Counted from the stretch's first letter, positions 46,460-56,526 are shown. The stretch is DNA of 64,000 nt from Limnohabitans sp. (GCA_024642215.1 JAHEBO010000003.1:25651-89650), one strand, 5' to 3'. Notes: generated by a model not told the origin, from the sequence alone. Numbers and translations are program-made.

Positions 46460-47238
46460 AAAGTCAGCACCACGGGCGTGTGGTCACTGGGTCGCTCATT
46501 TTTGCGCGGCACTTTGTCGATCACACATGAAGTGGCTTGTGCTTTCAAAGCATCGGTCACCAAGATGTGATCGATGCGCAGGCCTCTGTTTCTGCGGAAA
46601 CCAAAGTCGCGGTAGTCCCACCAGCTGTAGCTTTTTTCGGGCTGTTCAAACAACCTGAAGCTGTCGTGCAAGCCCAAGCCAATCAGACCATTCAAGTGCG
46701 CACGCTCTTCGGGCGTACAGTGAATGGTACCTGCCAAGGCCACAGGGTCCCACACATCCAAATCGTCAAAGGTGATGTTGAAGTCGCCCAAGAGTGCCAG
46801 CTTAGGGTACTTGACCATCTCTTGTTGCACCCATGTTTTGAGGGCTTCTAGCCAGCGCATTTTGTAAACAAATTTATCGCTGTCGGGCGCTTGACCATTG
46901 GGAAAATACCCGCCAATCACGCGCACATCGCCATAGGTGCCCGCAATGACACGCGACATGTCATCCTCAAAGCCTGGAATGTTTTTGACCACGTCCACTG
47001 CCGGCGTGCGAGAAATGAGCGCCACGCCGTTGTAGGTTTTTTGGCCAAACCACTGGGCGTGATAGCCGGCATCGGCAAAGGCTTGATGCGGAAACTTGTC
47101 GTCCGTCATCTTCAACTCTTGCAAAGCCAACACATCAATGGCTTGGTCTGCGCCCAAGGCTTCTTGCGCTTTGAGCCAGTCAATCACTTGCGGCAAGCGC
47201 ACGGTGAGTGAGTTGACATTCCAGGTGGCAATTTTCAT
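46456..47238 (-). CDS. xth: Exodeoxyribonuclease III
   Basis: DNA repair enzyme of 260 residues of the exonuclease III/AP endonuclease family. Conserved blocks in order: MKIATWNVNSLTVRLPQ (metal-binding Asn), ALQELKMTDDKFP (catalytic Glu near 41), GDFNI near 153, and the C-terminal RIDHILVT and SDHTPVV, with the catalytic His near 255. Acts at abasic sites in base-excision repair. Eight bases behind the DUF4337 gene. Confidence 0.94.
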   Translation of the reverse strand: MKIATWNVNSLTVRLPQVIDWLKAQEALGADQAIDVLALQELKMTDDKFPHQAFADAGYHAQWFGQKTYNGVALISRTPAVDVVKNIPGFEDDMSRVIAGTYGDVRVIGGYFPNGQAPDSDKFVYKMRWLEALKTWVQQEMVKYPKLALLGDFNITFDDLDVWDPVALAGTIHCTPEERAHLNGLIGLGLHDSFRLFEQPEKSYSWWDYRDFGFRRNRGLRIDHILVTDALKAQATSCVIDKVPRKNERPSDHTPVVLTF

Positions 47239-47245
47239 GTTTAAC

Positions 47246-47830
47246 TTAAATGTGCATCATGGCCAAGGCGCCAATGGCCACACCTACAGCACCCATGCCG
47301 TACATGGCCACTTCGAGCCATTTTTTGCGAGTCATGAGGGCAATGGCGGCCATGGCAATGGCGACTTGCAGCGCGGTCGTGGCTTGGGCCCAGCGATGGT
47401 GCAAATGCATTTCGTTTTCAGACTTGTCGTCCCAAGCTTTGGCTTCGGCTTCTAACTTTTCAGCACCTTGTTTGATCTCAGCTTTTTCAGTTTTGTAGCG
47501 CTTGATTTCGTCTTGGTAAAACTCTTTTTTGGAAGCGGGTGCCAGTTCAATGGCCAGCTCGCTCAAGTTTTGTTTAGAGCTCTTGGCTTGGTAGTAGTTC
47601 CATTGATTAGAAGCTTCGGTTTTTTTGATCGCGGCATTGTTCTTGAACAAACCGGCATTGGCTTGTGTGGCGCCGCCCATGTAAGAGAAGATGGCACCCA
47701 CCGTGGCAATGATGGCGGTGAACATGGCAATCGAGTTGGTGTGACTGCCGCCTTGCTCTGCATGACCTTGCGTGGCGTGTTCAATTTCGTGATCGTGAGG
47801 ACCGTGGACGTGAAAGCCGTGACCTGACAT
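47246..47830 (-). CDS. DUF4337 family membrane protein
   Basis: Protein of 194 residues starting MSGHGFHVHGPHDHEIEHA, a His-rich tail. A first membrane segment lies near 37-60 (AMFTAIIATVGAIFSYMGG), then a charged coiled-coil stretch (about 68-145, with QWNYYQAKSSKQN) and two closing membrane segments (about 150-190). This matches DUF4337; function unknown. I chose the ATG at 47830, which has GGAG upstream, over a TTG 45 bases earlier that would overlap folA. Transcribed with thyA and folA. Confidence 0.78.
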   Translation of the reverse strand: MSGHGFHVHGPHDHEIEHATQGHAEQGGSHTNSIAMFTAIIATVGAIFSYMGGATQANAGLFKNNAAIKKTEASNQWNYYQAKSSKQNLSELAIELAPASKKEFYQDEIKRYKTEKAEIKQGAEKLEAEAKAWDDKSENEMHLHHRWAQATTALQVAIAMAAIALMTRKKWLEVAMYGMGAVGVAIGALAMMHI

Positions 47831-47849
47831 GGGTGCTTGCTCCAAAAAT

Positions 47850-48350
47850 TCAGAGGGATTGACGAAGAGTGACAAAGCTGTATTTCAAGCCTGTTGAGGA
47901 GACATGTGATTCGCGTGACACTTCGTGCCAAGTGGCGCCGAGTGTGGGTGCAAAGGCATCGCCTTCAAACGTGGCGTCAATCTCAGTAACCACCGCCTCT
48001 TCGGCGATGGCAGCAGCTTGCGCATAAATTTCGGCACCACCCATCACCCACAAGTCTTTGCCCTCTGGGCAGTGGGCCAAGGCCAAGCTCAAACCTTCTT
48101 CCAAAGAGTGAACCACCAAAGCACCTTCAGCGTGCCAATCTGGCTGCCGGGTGATGACCAAGTTGGCGCGACCTGGCAGCGGTCTGAATTTGGCGGGGAT
48201 GGATTCCCAAGTTTTGCGGCCCATCAACACGGGGCAACCGAGGGTGGTGCGTTTGAAATGCGCTAAATCTTCTGGCAAGTGCCAAGGCATTTGGTTGTTG
48301 AGACCAATGACGCCATTGGCCGCGCGCGCATAAATCAGCTTGAGTTTCAT
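47850..48350 (-). CDS. folA: Dihydrofolate reductase
   Basis: NADPH-dependent reductase of 166 residues regenerating tetrahydrofolate. ARAANGVIGLNNQMPWHLPEDL near 9-30 is the substrate-binding start with the active-site acidic residue (Glu, about 28), and MGRKTWESIP near 44-53 binds NADPH. The ATG overlaps the thyA stop (TGATG in the coding direction), so thyA and folA are coupled; both serve dTMP synthesis. Confidence 0.95.
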   Translation of the reverse strand: MKLKLIYARAANGVIGLNNQMPWHLPEDLAHFKRTTLGCPVLMGRKTWESIPAKFRPLPGRANLVITRQPDWHAEGALVVHSLEEGLSLALAHCPEGKDLWVMGGAEIYAQAAAIAEEAVVTEIDATFEGDAFAPTLGATWHEVSRESHVSSTGLKYSFVTLRQSL

Positions 48351-49183
48351 CAAACGGCCACGGGTGCTTTGATGGCTTCATGACATTGATAGTCGAGCAC
48401 CTCAAAGTCTTCGTATTGGTAGTCAAAAATCGAAGCAGGTTTGCGCTTGATGTTCAAGGTGGGGTATGCAAACGGTGAGCGGCTGAGCTGCAAAGCCACT
48501 TGGTCTTTGTGATTGCTGTAAATGTGGCAATCACCACCTGTCCAAATGAAATCGCCCACATCCAAATCACACTGCTGCGCCACCATGTGCGTCAGCAAGG
48601 CATAGCTGGCAATGTTGAAGGGCACGCCCAAGAAAATGTCGGCGCTGCGTTGGTACAACTGGCAGCTGAGCTTGCCTTTGCCGTCGGGTGTTTGCGCAGG
48701 GGCCACATAAAACTGAAAGAAGGCATGGCAAGGCATGAGCGCCATCTTGGACAACTCAGCCACGTTCCATGCGCTCACAATGATGCGGCGTGAATCGGGG
48801 TTGGTTTTGAGGGTGCGAATGACGTCTTCAATTTGGTCAATGTGACCGCCATCGGGCGTGGGCCAGCTGCGCCATTGCACGCCGTAAACGGGACCCAGAT
48901 CGCCGTCTTCTCGTGCCCATTCATCCCAAATGGTGACGCCTCGTTCGCGCAACCAGTTGTTGTTGCTAGAACCTGTGAGGAACCACAAGAGCTCTTGAAT
49001 GATGGAGCGCAAGTGCACTTTTTTGGTGGTGACCAGCGGAAAGCCTTCGTTCAAATCAAAGCGCATTTGATGGCCAAAGACACTGGTGGTCCCGGTGCCG
49101 GTGCGATCAGCCTTGAAAACACCATGCTCGTTCACATGGCGCATGAAGTCTTCGTATTGCGAGCGGATAGGACGTGAGGTCAT
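48350..49183 (-). CDS. thyA: Thymidylate synthase
   Basis: Makes dTMP from dUMP with methylene-tetrahydrofolate (277 residues). [11 protein letters not shown] near 27-37, the nucleophile Cys in [12 protein letters not shown] near 148-159, [21 protein letters not shown] near 172-192 and the dUMP-binding HIYSNH near 220 are all in place. I take the ATG at 49183 ([14 protein letters not shown]); a TTG 39 bases earlier would add 13 residues without homology. Confidence 0.96.
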   Translation of the reverse strand: MTSRPIRSQYEDFMRHVNEHGVFKADRTGTGTTSVFGHQMRFDLNEGFPLVTTKKVHLRSIIQELLWFLTGSSNNNWLRERGVTIWDEWAREDGDLGPVYGVQWRSWPTPDGGHIDQIEDVIRTLKTNPDSRRIIVSAWNVAELSKMALMPCHAFFQFYVAPAQTPDGKGKLSCQLYQRSADIFLGVPFNIASYALLTHMVAQQCDLDVGDFIWTGGDCHIYSNHKDQVALQLSRSPFAYPTLNIKRKPASIFDYQYEDFEVLDYQCHEAIKAPVAV

Positions 49184-49235
49184 GGGTGGATCAATGGAAA
49201 TGAAGGGAGGCTTTGATTTCAAGCTTGGCTAGAGG

Positions 49236-50660
49236 CTAAATTTTAATCACTCTGCCGGGGTTCATGATGTTTTGAGGGTCCAAAGCTTGTTTGATGGCTT
49301 TCATCATGGCCAAAGCCGTTGGATCCTTGTAGTGCGTCAGTTTGTCGGCTTTCAGGCTACCCACACCGTGTTCTGCACTGATGGAGCCTTCAAAGGCCTT
49401 GACCTGATCGAAGACCCAGGTGTTGACGGTGTCCTCGTAGTCACGCAAAAACGCGGCGCCATCCGTCCCGTTGGGGGCTTGCACGTTGTAGTGCAAATTG
49501 CCGTCGCCCAAATGGCCAAAGTTGACAAGTCGAATGCCTGGAATTTTGGCTTGCAGTAACGCGTCGGTTTCGGCCACAAACTGAGGAATGCGAGAGACGG
49601 GCACACTGATGTCGTGTTTGATGTTCAAGCCTTCGTCGGCTTGTGCCAACGGAATGGTTTCGCGAATTTGCCAGAGCACTTGGGCTTGGGCCAAACTTTC
49701 AGCCACTACCGCATCGGTGACCCAGCCTTTGTCCATGGCCGTTTCCATCAAGCCTTCAAAGCCATGACGGGCGTGTTCTTCAGACTCGTGGTCGGAGTTT
49801 TCCAAAAGCACACAGTAAGGTGTGTCCTTGAACAAAGGCACGCGCAATTGAGGGTGGTGTTTGTCGACCAAGCTCAATGCAAATTGCCCCATCACTTCAA
49901 AACCGGTTAGGCCAGCGCCAAGCCGTTCATGGGCCAAGCCCAATAAGTCGACGGCGGCTTGCATGCTGGGCACGGCCGCCCACGTGGTCAGTTGCGCTGC
50001 CGGTTTGGGATAAAGCTTCATGCAGGCCGCGGTGATGATGCCCAAGGTGCCTTCACTGCCGATCATCAGATTGCGTAAATCGTAACCTGTGTTGTCTTTG
50101 CGCAAGCCCGACAAGCCGTGCCAAATCTCCCCCTTTGCTGTGACCACTTCGAGGCCCAAACAAAGTTCCCGTGTGTTGCCAAAGCGAACCACTTGGGTGC
50201 CACCCGCATTGGTGCCCAAGTTGCCACCCAAAGTGCAACTGCCTTCGGCAGCCAGGCTGAGTGGAAACAAGAAACCAGCTTTTGCAACGTGCTCTTGCAC
50301 ATTCTGCAAGATGCAGCCGGCCTCCGCCACCACCGTGAGGTTGGCCGCATCGACCGCTCGAATTTGGTTCATCCGTTGCAGGCTCAATACCACTTGCTGA
50401 CCTGATTCATCGGGCACAGAGCCCACCACCAAGCCCGTGTTGCCGCCTTGCGGCACGATGCTGGTGAACGTGTTGGCGCAAGCTTTCACCACGGCCGCTA
50501 CTTCTTGCACATTGGCGGGTCGAACCACCGCCAGGGCACGGCCATGGGCACGTTTGCGCCAATCGCGTTCCCAGGCACTTAAATCGGTTTGTGGATCGTC
50601 GTGTGTGAGAACGTTGGCGTTACCGCAAATTCGGCGCAAGTTTTCCAATAAGGCGCTCAT
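49236..50660 (-). CDS. FAD-linked oxidase (D-2-hydroxyacid dehydrogenase, GlcD/D2HGDH-like)
   Basis: Flavoprotein of 474 residues. The FAD-binding PP-loop region PQGGNTGLVVGSVP near 70-83, GGNLGTNAGG near 142-151 and GSEGTLGIITA near 196-206 are in the VAO-type domain; GHLGDGNLHYNV near 382-393 and SAEHGVG near 431-437 close the active site in the cap domain. The length and motifs fit D-2-hydroxyglutarate or D-lactate dehydrogenases. Overlaps the DUF2069 gene by four bases. Confidence 0.88.
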   Translation of the reverse strand: MSALLENLRRICGNANVLTHDDPQTDLSAWERDWRKRAHGRALAVVRPANVQEVAAVVKACANTFTSIVPQGGNTGLVVGSVPDESGQQVVLSLQRMNQIRAVDAANLTVVAEAGCILQNVQEHVAKAGFLFPLSLAAEGSCTLGGNLGTNAGGTQVVRFGNTRELCLGLEVVTAKGEIWHGLSGLRKDNTGYDLRNLMIGSEGTLGIITAACMKLYPKPAAQLTTWAAVPSMQAAVDLLGLAHERLGAGLTGFEVMGQFALSLVDKHHPQLRVPLFKDTPYCVLLENSDHESEEHARHGFEGLMETAMDKGWVTDAVVAESLAQAQVLWQIRETIPLAQADEGLNIKHDISVPVSRIPQFVAETDALLQAKIPGIRLVNFGHLGDGNLHYNVQAPNGTDGAAFLRDYEDTVNTWVFDQVKAFEGSISAEHGVGSLKADKLTHYKDPTALAMMKAIKQALDPQNIMNPGRVIKI

Positions 50661-51094
50661 GCTTGAGTTTCCTGGGCTGCAGAAGAATCAGGCGTTGGCA
50701 AAGGATTGGCTTTGGCCATTTGAAAACGCCAGCGAACATGCAATGCGCACGCTGTAAACAGGCTGATGCACAACGCAGTTTCGACGCCTGCCAAGCCCGC
50801 AGACCAGCCTTTGTCGCCCCAGGCGCGCACCACACCCTCAATGAAATAAAGCCAGATCATGAGGCTGACCCAGCGGTAGGTGTACATGCGGTTTTTGAGC
50901 AAACCCGCCAAAGGCCAGCACAAAGGCAACACTTTGAGGGCCAGCCAAGAGCCGCCGGGGCGCAGTGGTGCAAGCCAAAGCTCCCATGCCAAACCCAGCA
51001 GAATGAGGCCAAGCAGGCTTCCAACCGCCACCCAGCGGGTGATTTCAATGGTTTGAGGGCTTAGAAAAGAGGAATTTTGATGAGAGTCGTTCAT
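50657..51094 (-). CDS. DUF2069 family membrane protein
   Basis: Small inner-membrane protein of 145 residues with four hydrophobic segments (about 20-40, 48-60, 68-85 and 95-112). NRMYTYRWVSLMIWLYFIEG near 62-81 is the signature of DUF2069. Function unknown. The ATG at 51094 gives the normal length; an in-frame extension upstream crosses the divergent YihY start and is rejected. Couples to the downstream oxidase through an ATGA overlap. Confidence 0.85.
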   Translation of the reverse strand: MNDSHQNSSFLSPQTIEITRWVAVGSLLGLILLGLAWELWLAPLRPGGSWLALKVLPLCWPLAGLLKNRMYTYRWVSLMIWLYFIEGVVRAWGDKGWSAGLAGVETALCISLFTACALHVRWRFQMAKANPLPTPDSSAAQETQA

Positions 51095-51115
51095 GGCGAT
51101 GGCATCATACCGGTC

Positions 51116-52339
51116 ATGAACCCGATTGACTCTCTCCGCGCAACTTTGAATGAATTTCTGCTGTTCCCGTGGCGCCAAATGATGAGCACCCTGTGGATCC
51201 GTTTCCGTGAGGTTCGCTTAGGCATGACCGCCAGTTCCTTAACCTTCACAACGGTTTTGGCGCTGGTGCCTTTGTTTACCTTAGGTTTGGCGATTTTTAC
51301 GGCATTCCCCATCTTTGCCAAGGTGCAAGATCAGTTGCAACGCTGGTTGATTGACAGCTTGGTGCCTGAAAGTATTTCCCGCCAGGTGCTGGGGTCATTG
51401 ACGCAGTTTTCCAAAAAGGCCAACCGCTTGGGTTTGGTGGGCTTGGTGGCTGTTGTGATGACGTCGTTGGCATTGCTGGTCACCATTGACCGCACTTTGG
51501 GGCAAATTTGGCGTGTCAACCGCCAGCGACCCTGGGCCCAGCGAGTGTTGATTTACTGGGCGGGTCTAACTTTGGGGCCTTTGTTGCTGGGCGGCAGTTT
51601 GGCCATATCCTCTTACTTGTTCACGGGATATTTGTCAGACTATGCCAATTGGCTACCTGTCACGGTGCGCAGTTTGCTCGATTTGGTGGAGTTTGGTTTG
51701 TTGGCGGCAACCGTGACCGGCCTGTACTTCTACCTGCCCAACACGCGAGTTGATTGGCGGCATGCCTTGATCGGCGGTGTCGCTGTGGCGCTAGGCCTTG
51801 AGTTGGCTAAAAACTTATTGGCCATTTATTTGGCGCAAATGCCAACTTATTCAGCCATTTATGGCGCTTTTTCAGCCGTGCCTATTTTGTTGGTTTGGAT
51901 CTATGTGGCTTGGGTTGTGGTGCTTCTGGGGGCCGTCTTAACAGCCAGCTTGCCCGAGATTGGTCGGCAGGCCAAACGGCAAGTCAATGGCCCTGGTTGG
52001 TCATTCAGATTGGCCTTGGAGTTTTTGAATCTCATGAGTCAGGCGCGTATGAGTTCACCCCAAGGATTGCGATTGAGTGAGATGGCTCACCAACTTCACA
52101 TTGAACACCGTCATGCCATTCGCGTGTTGGATGCGTTGCATGATTTGGGCTGGGCTGGGCGTTTGGAACAAGCCAACGTCAAAGCAGAACCCTTGTGGGT
52201 CTTGTTGGTCGACTTGTCATCAACGCCCCTGGCACCCTTGGTAGAAAAACTTTTACTGGCGCACCCGGAAGCTTCTGAACTGCTTTGGCAAAAAACCAAG
52301 TTTGGCCACTTGACGGTGGCCGAGGTGATCAAAACTTGA
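51116..52339 (+). CDS. YihY family inner membrane protein
   Basis: Protein of 407 residues with six membrane segments in the first 280 residues; the block ASSLTFTTVLALVPLFTLGLA near 39-59 and the segment PILLVWIYVAWVVVLLGA near 246-263 are typical. The family was once called ribonuclease BN, an assignment since dropped. The C-terminal 120 residues are soluble and look like a winged-helix domain (SPQGLRLSEMAHQLHIEHRHA), a common extension in betaproteobacteria. Divergent from the DUF2069 gene by 21 bases; its end overlaps the DUF962 gene by 11 bases. Confidence 0.88.
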   Translation: MNPIDSLRATLNEFLLFPWRQMMSTLWIRFREVRLGMTASSLTFTTVLALVPLFTLGLAIFTAFPIFAKVQDQLQRWLIDSLVPESISRQVLGSLTQFSKKANRLGLVGLVAVVMTSLALLVTIDRTLGQIWRVNRQRPWAQRVLIYWAGLTLGPLLLGGSLAISSYLFTGYLSDYANWLPVTVRSLLDLVEFGLLAATVTGLYFYLPNTRVDWRHALIGGVAVALGLELAKNLLAIYLAQMPTYSAIYGAFSAVPILLVWIYVAWVVVLLGAVLTASLPEIGRQAKRQVNGPGWSFRLALEFLNLMSQARMSSPQGLRLSEMAHQLHIEHRHAIRVLDALHDLGWAGRLEQANVKAEPLWVLLVDLSSTPLAPLVEKLLLAHPEASELLWQKTKFGHLTVAEVIKT

Positions 52340-52658
52340 TCTTGCCCGTCCACATGTCTTTGTACATGACCCAATCGCCCATGAAGCTGTAAAGCGGTCG
52401 TTTGAAACTGGCGGGTTTGTTTTTTTCAAAACCAAAATGCCCCACCCATGCGCAACCGTATCCGCACAACAAACCATACAAAAAATACTGCGGCTTGCCC
52501 GTGATGGCCAACATGGCCAAACACAGCAAAGACAAACTCGATCCCACAAAGTGCAAGCGGCGGCATGTGCGGTTGCTGTGTTCGTTTAAATAAAACGGAT
52601 AGAAGGTTTCAAAACTGTCGAATGCAGTTGCATCTTGAATTTCATCTGAGTTGTTCAT
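52329..52658 (-). CDS. DUF962 (Mpo1-like) membrane protein
   Basis: Protein of 109 residues with two hydrophobic hairpins (about 37-55 and 58-75). FYPFYLNEHSNRTCRRLHFVG near 19-39 is the family signature with its conserved His residues. Yeast Mpo1, a member, is an iron-dependent dioxygenase of 2-hydroxy fatty acids; the bacterial role is untested. It ends 11 bases inside the convergent YihY gene. Confidence 0.83.
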   Translation of the reverse strand: MNNSDEIQDATAFDSFETFYPFYLNEHSNRTCRRLHFVGSSLSLLCLAMLAITGKPQYFLYGLLCGYGCAWVGHFGFEKNKPASFKRPLYSFMGDWVMYKDMWTGKIKF

Positions 52659-52696
52659 GGTGTCTCCTTGAATGGGTCGCTTGTTTTGTTTGATGT

Positions 52697-53500
52697 TTAT
52701 TTGCAGAAAGCAATCATTGCAGACAAACTTTCTTCCGGTGCTTCCACCATCAACTGATGGCCTGCTTTGACCAAAGCGACACGACCCTCACGGGCCTTTT
52801 GAATCAGGCTATGTGCGGCTTTAGGCGGCGTCATTTGGTCTTTGTTGCCAAGCAAAAAAAGCGTGGGGCACATGACTTGGGCCATCGCCGACTCACCTTG
52901 ATCGTATTGATCGCATGCCTTGAAACCAATGTTGAAAATGTTTTCGTGGGGGTTGCTGGCCAAGACACGTCGCATGAGGGCTTTGCTGCCACCCATGAGC
53001 CACGTGCCAGGACCTAAGGCGCTGGGCGGTGGTGCCAAGGTGGAATGTGAAAACACATTCACCATGTCGATGGCTTTGCTCGGGTTGCTGATCGAATTTT
53101 CAAGCAGCGCTGGCGATACGCGCATGGGATAGGCGGTGCCCACCATGACCAACTGCGAAACACGTTCGGGATTTTCTGCTGCAGCATGCATGGCGATGAG
53201 AGAGCCAAAGCTGTGTCCCATCAAAATGGCTTTGTCGACACCTGCCGCATCCAACAGTGCGATCACACTTTGTGCCGCTTCTTGAACTGATGTGGGGGCT
53301 TTGCCGCCGCTTCGGCCGTGGCCTGGTAGGTCAAGCGCCAACACGTTCCACCCGTGATTGGCAAAGTAGCGCGTTTGCAAAATCCAAACGCTGTGATCGT
53401 TGAGGACGCCATGAATGAAAACGACCGTGGGTTTGCCGGGGTCGAAATCTTTGCCACCGGTGTAAACATACAAAGGCGCGCCTTGAACCATGTAAATCAT
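52697..53500 (-). CDS. Alpha/beta hydrolase
   Basis: Serine hydrolase of 267 residues. HGVLNDHSVW near 30-39 forms the oxyanion region, GHSFGS near 95-100 is the nucleophile elbow (Ser about 97), the acid is in LGNKDQMTPP near 218-227 and the His in KAGHQLMVE near 245-253. Substrate unknown. The start overlaps the metY stop by four bases; a second in-frame ATG three codons in is possible. DUF962 follows. Confidence 0.85.
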   Translation of the reverse strand: MIYMVQGAPLYVYTGGKDFDPGKPTVVFIHGVLNDHSVWILQTRYFANHGWNVLALDLPGHGRSGGKAPTSVQEAAQSVIALLDAAGVDKAILMGHSFGSLIAMHAAAENPERVSQLVMVGTAYPMRVSPALLENSISNPSKAIDMVNVFSHSTLAPPPSALGPGTWLMGGSKALMRRVLASNPHENIFNIGFKACDQYDQGESAMAQVMCPTLFLLGNKDQMTPPKAAHSLIQKAREGRVALVKAGHQLMVEAPEESLSAMIAFCK

Positions 53501-54837
53501 GCGGCACCTCCTGCGGCAGGTGCTGCATGTCCGGCTGCCTTTTCGGCCACCTTCAATGCACGTTTCAAATCGTCGATCAAGTCATCTGGGTCTTCAAGGC
53601 CAATCGACAAACGCACCGTGCCTGGGCCGATGCCTGAGGCTTTGAGCGTTTCATCGTCCACCCTGAAGTGCGTGGTGCTGGCCGGGTGGATCACCAAGGA
53701 CCTGCAATCGCCCACGTTGGCCAAGTGGCTGAACACTTGCAGAGCTTCGATGAAAGCCTGGCCTTGTTGGCGTGTGCCGCGAATGTCAAAACTGAAAACC
53801 GAGCCTGCGCCGCGGGGCAGCAGTTGCTTGGCCAATGCATGACTGGGGTGACTCTCTAGCATGGGGTGACCCACGCGACTGACCATGGGGTGTTCAGCAA
53901 GGAAATTGACCACCTTCTCAGTATTGCTCACATGCCTTGCCATGCGCAGAGGCAGTGTTTCGATGCCCTGCAAAATAAGCCATGCCGTGTGGGGGCTCAT
54001 GCAGGCGCCAAAATCGCGCAGGCCTTCACGGCGCGCTCGCAACAAGAAAGCGCCGATGGTGCTCTCTTCTGTGAACACCATGTTGTGAAAGCCTTCGTAG
54101 GCTTGGGTGAGCTCTTCAAATTTGCCTTGCGTGTGAGGACCCGACCAGTCAAAGCTGCCGCCATCGACCACCAAACCGCCAATGACAGTGCCGTGGCCAG
54201 ACAAAAATTTGGTGGCTGAATGAACCACCAAGTCGGCGCCATGCGCTAGTGGTTTCATGAGCCAAGGCGAGGTGAGGGTGGCGTCAACCAGCAAGGGGAC
54301 GCCAGCTTGGTGGGCGATTTGACTGACGGCGGGCAAGTCCAACACGTCCATGCCGGGATTGCCCACCGTCTCGCCAAAAAATAACTTGGTGTTGGGGCGC
54401 ACGGCATCCCGCCAAGCTTGTAAATCTCCCGGTTTGACGAAGGTGGTCTCAATGCCAAAGCGGCGCAACGTGTAGTGCAGCAAATTGTGCGAACCACCGT
54501 ACAGGGCAGAGGACGCCACCACATGGGAGCCTGCGCCCATGAGGGTGGTGATGGCCAAGTGCAATGCAGCTTGACCACTGGCTGTGGCAATGGCCCCAAT
54601 GCCGCCTTCTAAAGCTGCAATGCGTTGCTCCAACACCGCATTGGTGGGATTGCTGATTCGGCTGTACACATGGCCTGCACGCTCCAAATTGAACAGCGAT
54701 GCGGCCTGATCGGTCGATTCAAATACAAAAGAGGTGGTGAGGTGAATTGGCACCGCACGTGCGCCGGTGGCGGGGTCGGGCGCTGCACCTGCGTGCAAGG
54801 CCAAGGTGTCAAAACCGGGATCTGAGTAACCAGGCAT
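53497..54837 (-). CDS. metY: O-acetylhomoserine sulfhydrylase-type PLP enzyme
   Basis: Cys/Met-metabolism PLP enzyme of 446 residues. The long form, opening GFDTLALHAGAAPDPATGARAVP, is the O-acetylhomoserine aminocarboxypropyltransferase type. RISNPTNAVLE near 63-73, the PLP lysine in HSATKFLSGHGTVIGG near 205-220 and DDLIDDLKRAL at the end are conserved. With metZ at 32161 the organism seems able to use both acetyl- and succinyl-homoserine, or one of the pair has drifted. I start at 54837; a longer frame adds 24 unrelated residues. Confidence 0.9.
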   Translation of the reverse strand: MPGYSDPGFDTLALHAGAAPDPATGARAVPIHLTTSFVFESTDQAASLFNLERAGHVYSRISNPTNAVLEQRIAALEGGIGAIATASGQAALHLAITTLMGAGSHVVASSALYGGSHNLLHYTLRRFGIETTFVKPGDLQAWRDAVRPNTKLFFGETVGNPGMDVLDLPAVSQIAHQAGVPLLVDATLTSPWLMKPLAHGADLVVHSATKFLSGHGTVIGGLVVDGGSFDWSGPHTQGKFEELTQAYEGFHNMVFTEESTIGAFLLRARREGLRDFGACMSPHTAWLILQGIETLPLRMARHVSNTEKVVNFLAEHPMVSRVGHPMLESHPSHALAKQLLPRGAGSVFSFDIRGTRQQGQAFIEALQVFSHLANVGDCRSLVIHPASTTHFRVDDETLKASGIGPGTVRLSIGLEDPDDLIDDLKRALKVAEKAAGHAAPAAGGAA

Positions 54838-54949
54838 GGGTTGTCTCCAAAGAGAAGCTGAAAGGTTCAGGCAAGTGCCCAAGGGTAAGCTATTGGTATT
54901 CTTAGTCAAGATTGTGGGCTATATTTGACGCTCACTAGGAGAACTCCCC

Positions 54950-55420
54950 ATGAAAGTCAGTGACATCCTTCGCGTCAAGGGGCATAGCCTGATCACCGTT
55001 ACGCCCGATGAATCTTTGGCCACGGCCATCGACATCATGTCTGAAAAAGACATTGGCTCTTTGGTGGTCATGGCGCATGGCGACTTGGTGGGCATGCTGA
55101 CGTTTCGCGAAGTGATGCAAGCGCTGGCCAAAAACGGTGGGTCTCTTGGTAACGTCTCTGTGCGCAAAGCCATGGACGATGCGCCCATGACCTGCACCAG
55201 CGAAACCGAGATGGACGAGGTGCGTCGCATGATGCTCAGCAACCACGCCCGATACATGCCTGTCATGGACAAGCGCATGCTGATGGGGGTCATTAGCTTC
55301 TACGACGTGGCCAAAGCCGTGGTTGACAGTCAAAATTTTGAAAACAAAATGCTGAAAGCCTACATTCGCGATTGGCCTGAACGAGATGAAATGGATGGCC
55401 CAGAAGCGCCTTCCCTCTGA
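54950..55420 (+). CDS. CBS-pair domain protein
   Basis: Stand-alone pair of CBS domains in 156 residues: first around TVTPDESLATAIDIMSEKDIGSLVV (about 16-60), second around CTSETEMDEVRRMMLSNHARYMPV (about 81-130). Such modules bind adenine nucleotides and sense energy charge; partner unknown. AGGAG precedes the ATG and TATATT lies 25 bases upstream of it without a clear -35. aroC follows after 14 bases. Confidence 0.88.
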   Translation: MKVSDILRVKGHSLITVTPDESLATAIDIMSEKDIGSLVVMAHGDLVGMLTFREVMQALAKNGGSLGNVSVRKAMDDAPMTCTSETEMDEVRRMMLSNHARYMPVMDKRMLMGVISFYDVAKAVVDSQNFENKMLKAYIRDWPERDEMDGPEAPSL

Positions 55421-55434
55421 GATAATGGCTGCCT

Positions 55435-56514
55435 ATGAGCGGCAATACCTTCGGCACCCTTTTTTCGGTCACCAACTTTGGTGAATCTCACGGCCCTGCC
55501 ATCGGCTGCGTCATTGACGGATGCCCCCCCGGCATGCCGCTGTCTGAATCAGACATTCAGCCCGACCTTGATCGCAGGCGGCCGGGCACTTCCAAATTCG
55601 TCACGCAACGCAATGAACCCGACACTGTGCAAATTCTGTCCGGGGTCTACCAGGGTCTTACCACGGGTACGCCCATTGCCTTGCTGATTCAAAACACAGA
55701 CCAGCGCAGCAAAGACTACGGCGACATTGTGCAAACCTTTCGCCCAGGTCACGCCGACTTTACCTACTGGCGCAAATACGGCCTGCGCGATCCGCGCGGT
55801 GGTGGTCGTTCGTCAGCACGCCTCACAGCCCCTATGGTGGCCGCTGGTGCAGTCGCCAAAAAATGGCTAGCCCTCCAATACGGCACCACCTTCAAAGGCT
55901 GCATGACCCAAATTGGCGAAGTGCCCATTGGTTTTGAGAGTTGGGATCATGTGCACACCAATCCTTTCTTTGCGCCTGTGGCCGATGTTTCGGCGCTCGA
56001 AGACTACATGAATGCCTTGCGTAAATCTGGCGACTCTTGCGGTGCACGACTTCGCGTGGTGGCCCAAGGCATGCCGGTTGGTTTAGGCCAGCCTTTGTTT
56101 GACAAACTTGACGCCGACATTGCCTACGCCATGATGGGCATCAATGCCGTCAAAGGTGTCGAAATTGGCGCTGGCTTTGCATCTGTCACACAAAAGGGAA
56201 GCGCGCATGGCGATCCCATCACACGTGATGGTTTTGTGGGCAACAACTCAGGCGGCGTGTTGGGCGGTATCAGTACCGGGCAAGATCTGGACGTGTCGAT
56301 TGCTGTCAAACCCACCAGCTCTATCTTGATTCCACGCCCCTCCATTGACACACAAGGTCAAGCGGTCGAGGTGCTGACCAAGGGACGTCACGATCCGTGT
56401 GTTGGCATTCGAGCCACACCCATTGCCGAAGCCATGCTGGCTTTGGTGGTGATAGAGCATGCGCTTCAACACCGCGCCCAATGTGGTGATGTCGTGCCAC
56501 CTGCGCATCTGTAA
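55435..56514 (+). CDS. aroC: Chorismate synthase
   Basis: Reduced-FMN enzyme of 359 residues that turns EPSP into chorismate. [18 protein letters not shown] near 17-34 is signature 1, [27 protein letters not shown] (in parts) near 102-128 signature 2, and the segment [21 protein letters not shown] near 320-340 signature 3. aroQ of the same pathway lies 2 kb downstream on the other strand. Confidence 0.97.
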   Translation: MSGNTFGTLFSVTNFGESHGPAIGCVIDGCPPGMPLSESDIQPDLDRRRPGTSKFVTQRNEPDTVQILSGVYQGLTTGTPIALLIQNTDQRSKDYGDIVQTFRPGHADFTYWRKYGLRDPRGGGRSSARLTAPMVAAGAVAKKWLALQYGTTFKGCMTQIGEVPIGFESWDHVHTNPFFAPVADVSALEDYMNALRKSGDSCGARLRVVAQGMPVGLGQPLFDKLDADIAYAMMGINAVKGVEIGAGFASVTQKGSAHGDPITRDGFVGNNSGGVLGGISTGQDLDVSIAVKPTSSILIPRPSIDTQGQAVEVLTKGRHDPCVGIRATPIAEAMLALVVIEHALQHRAQCGDVVPPAHL

Positions 56515-56526
56515 GAAGAGGCCTTG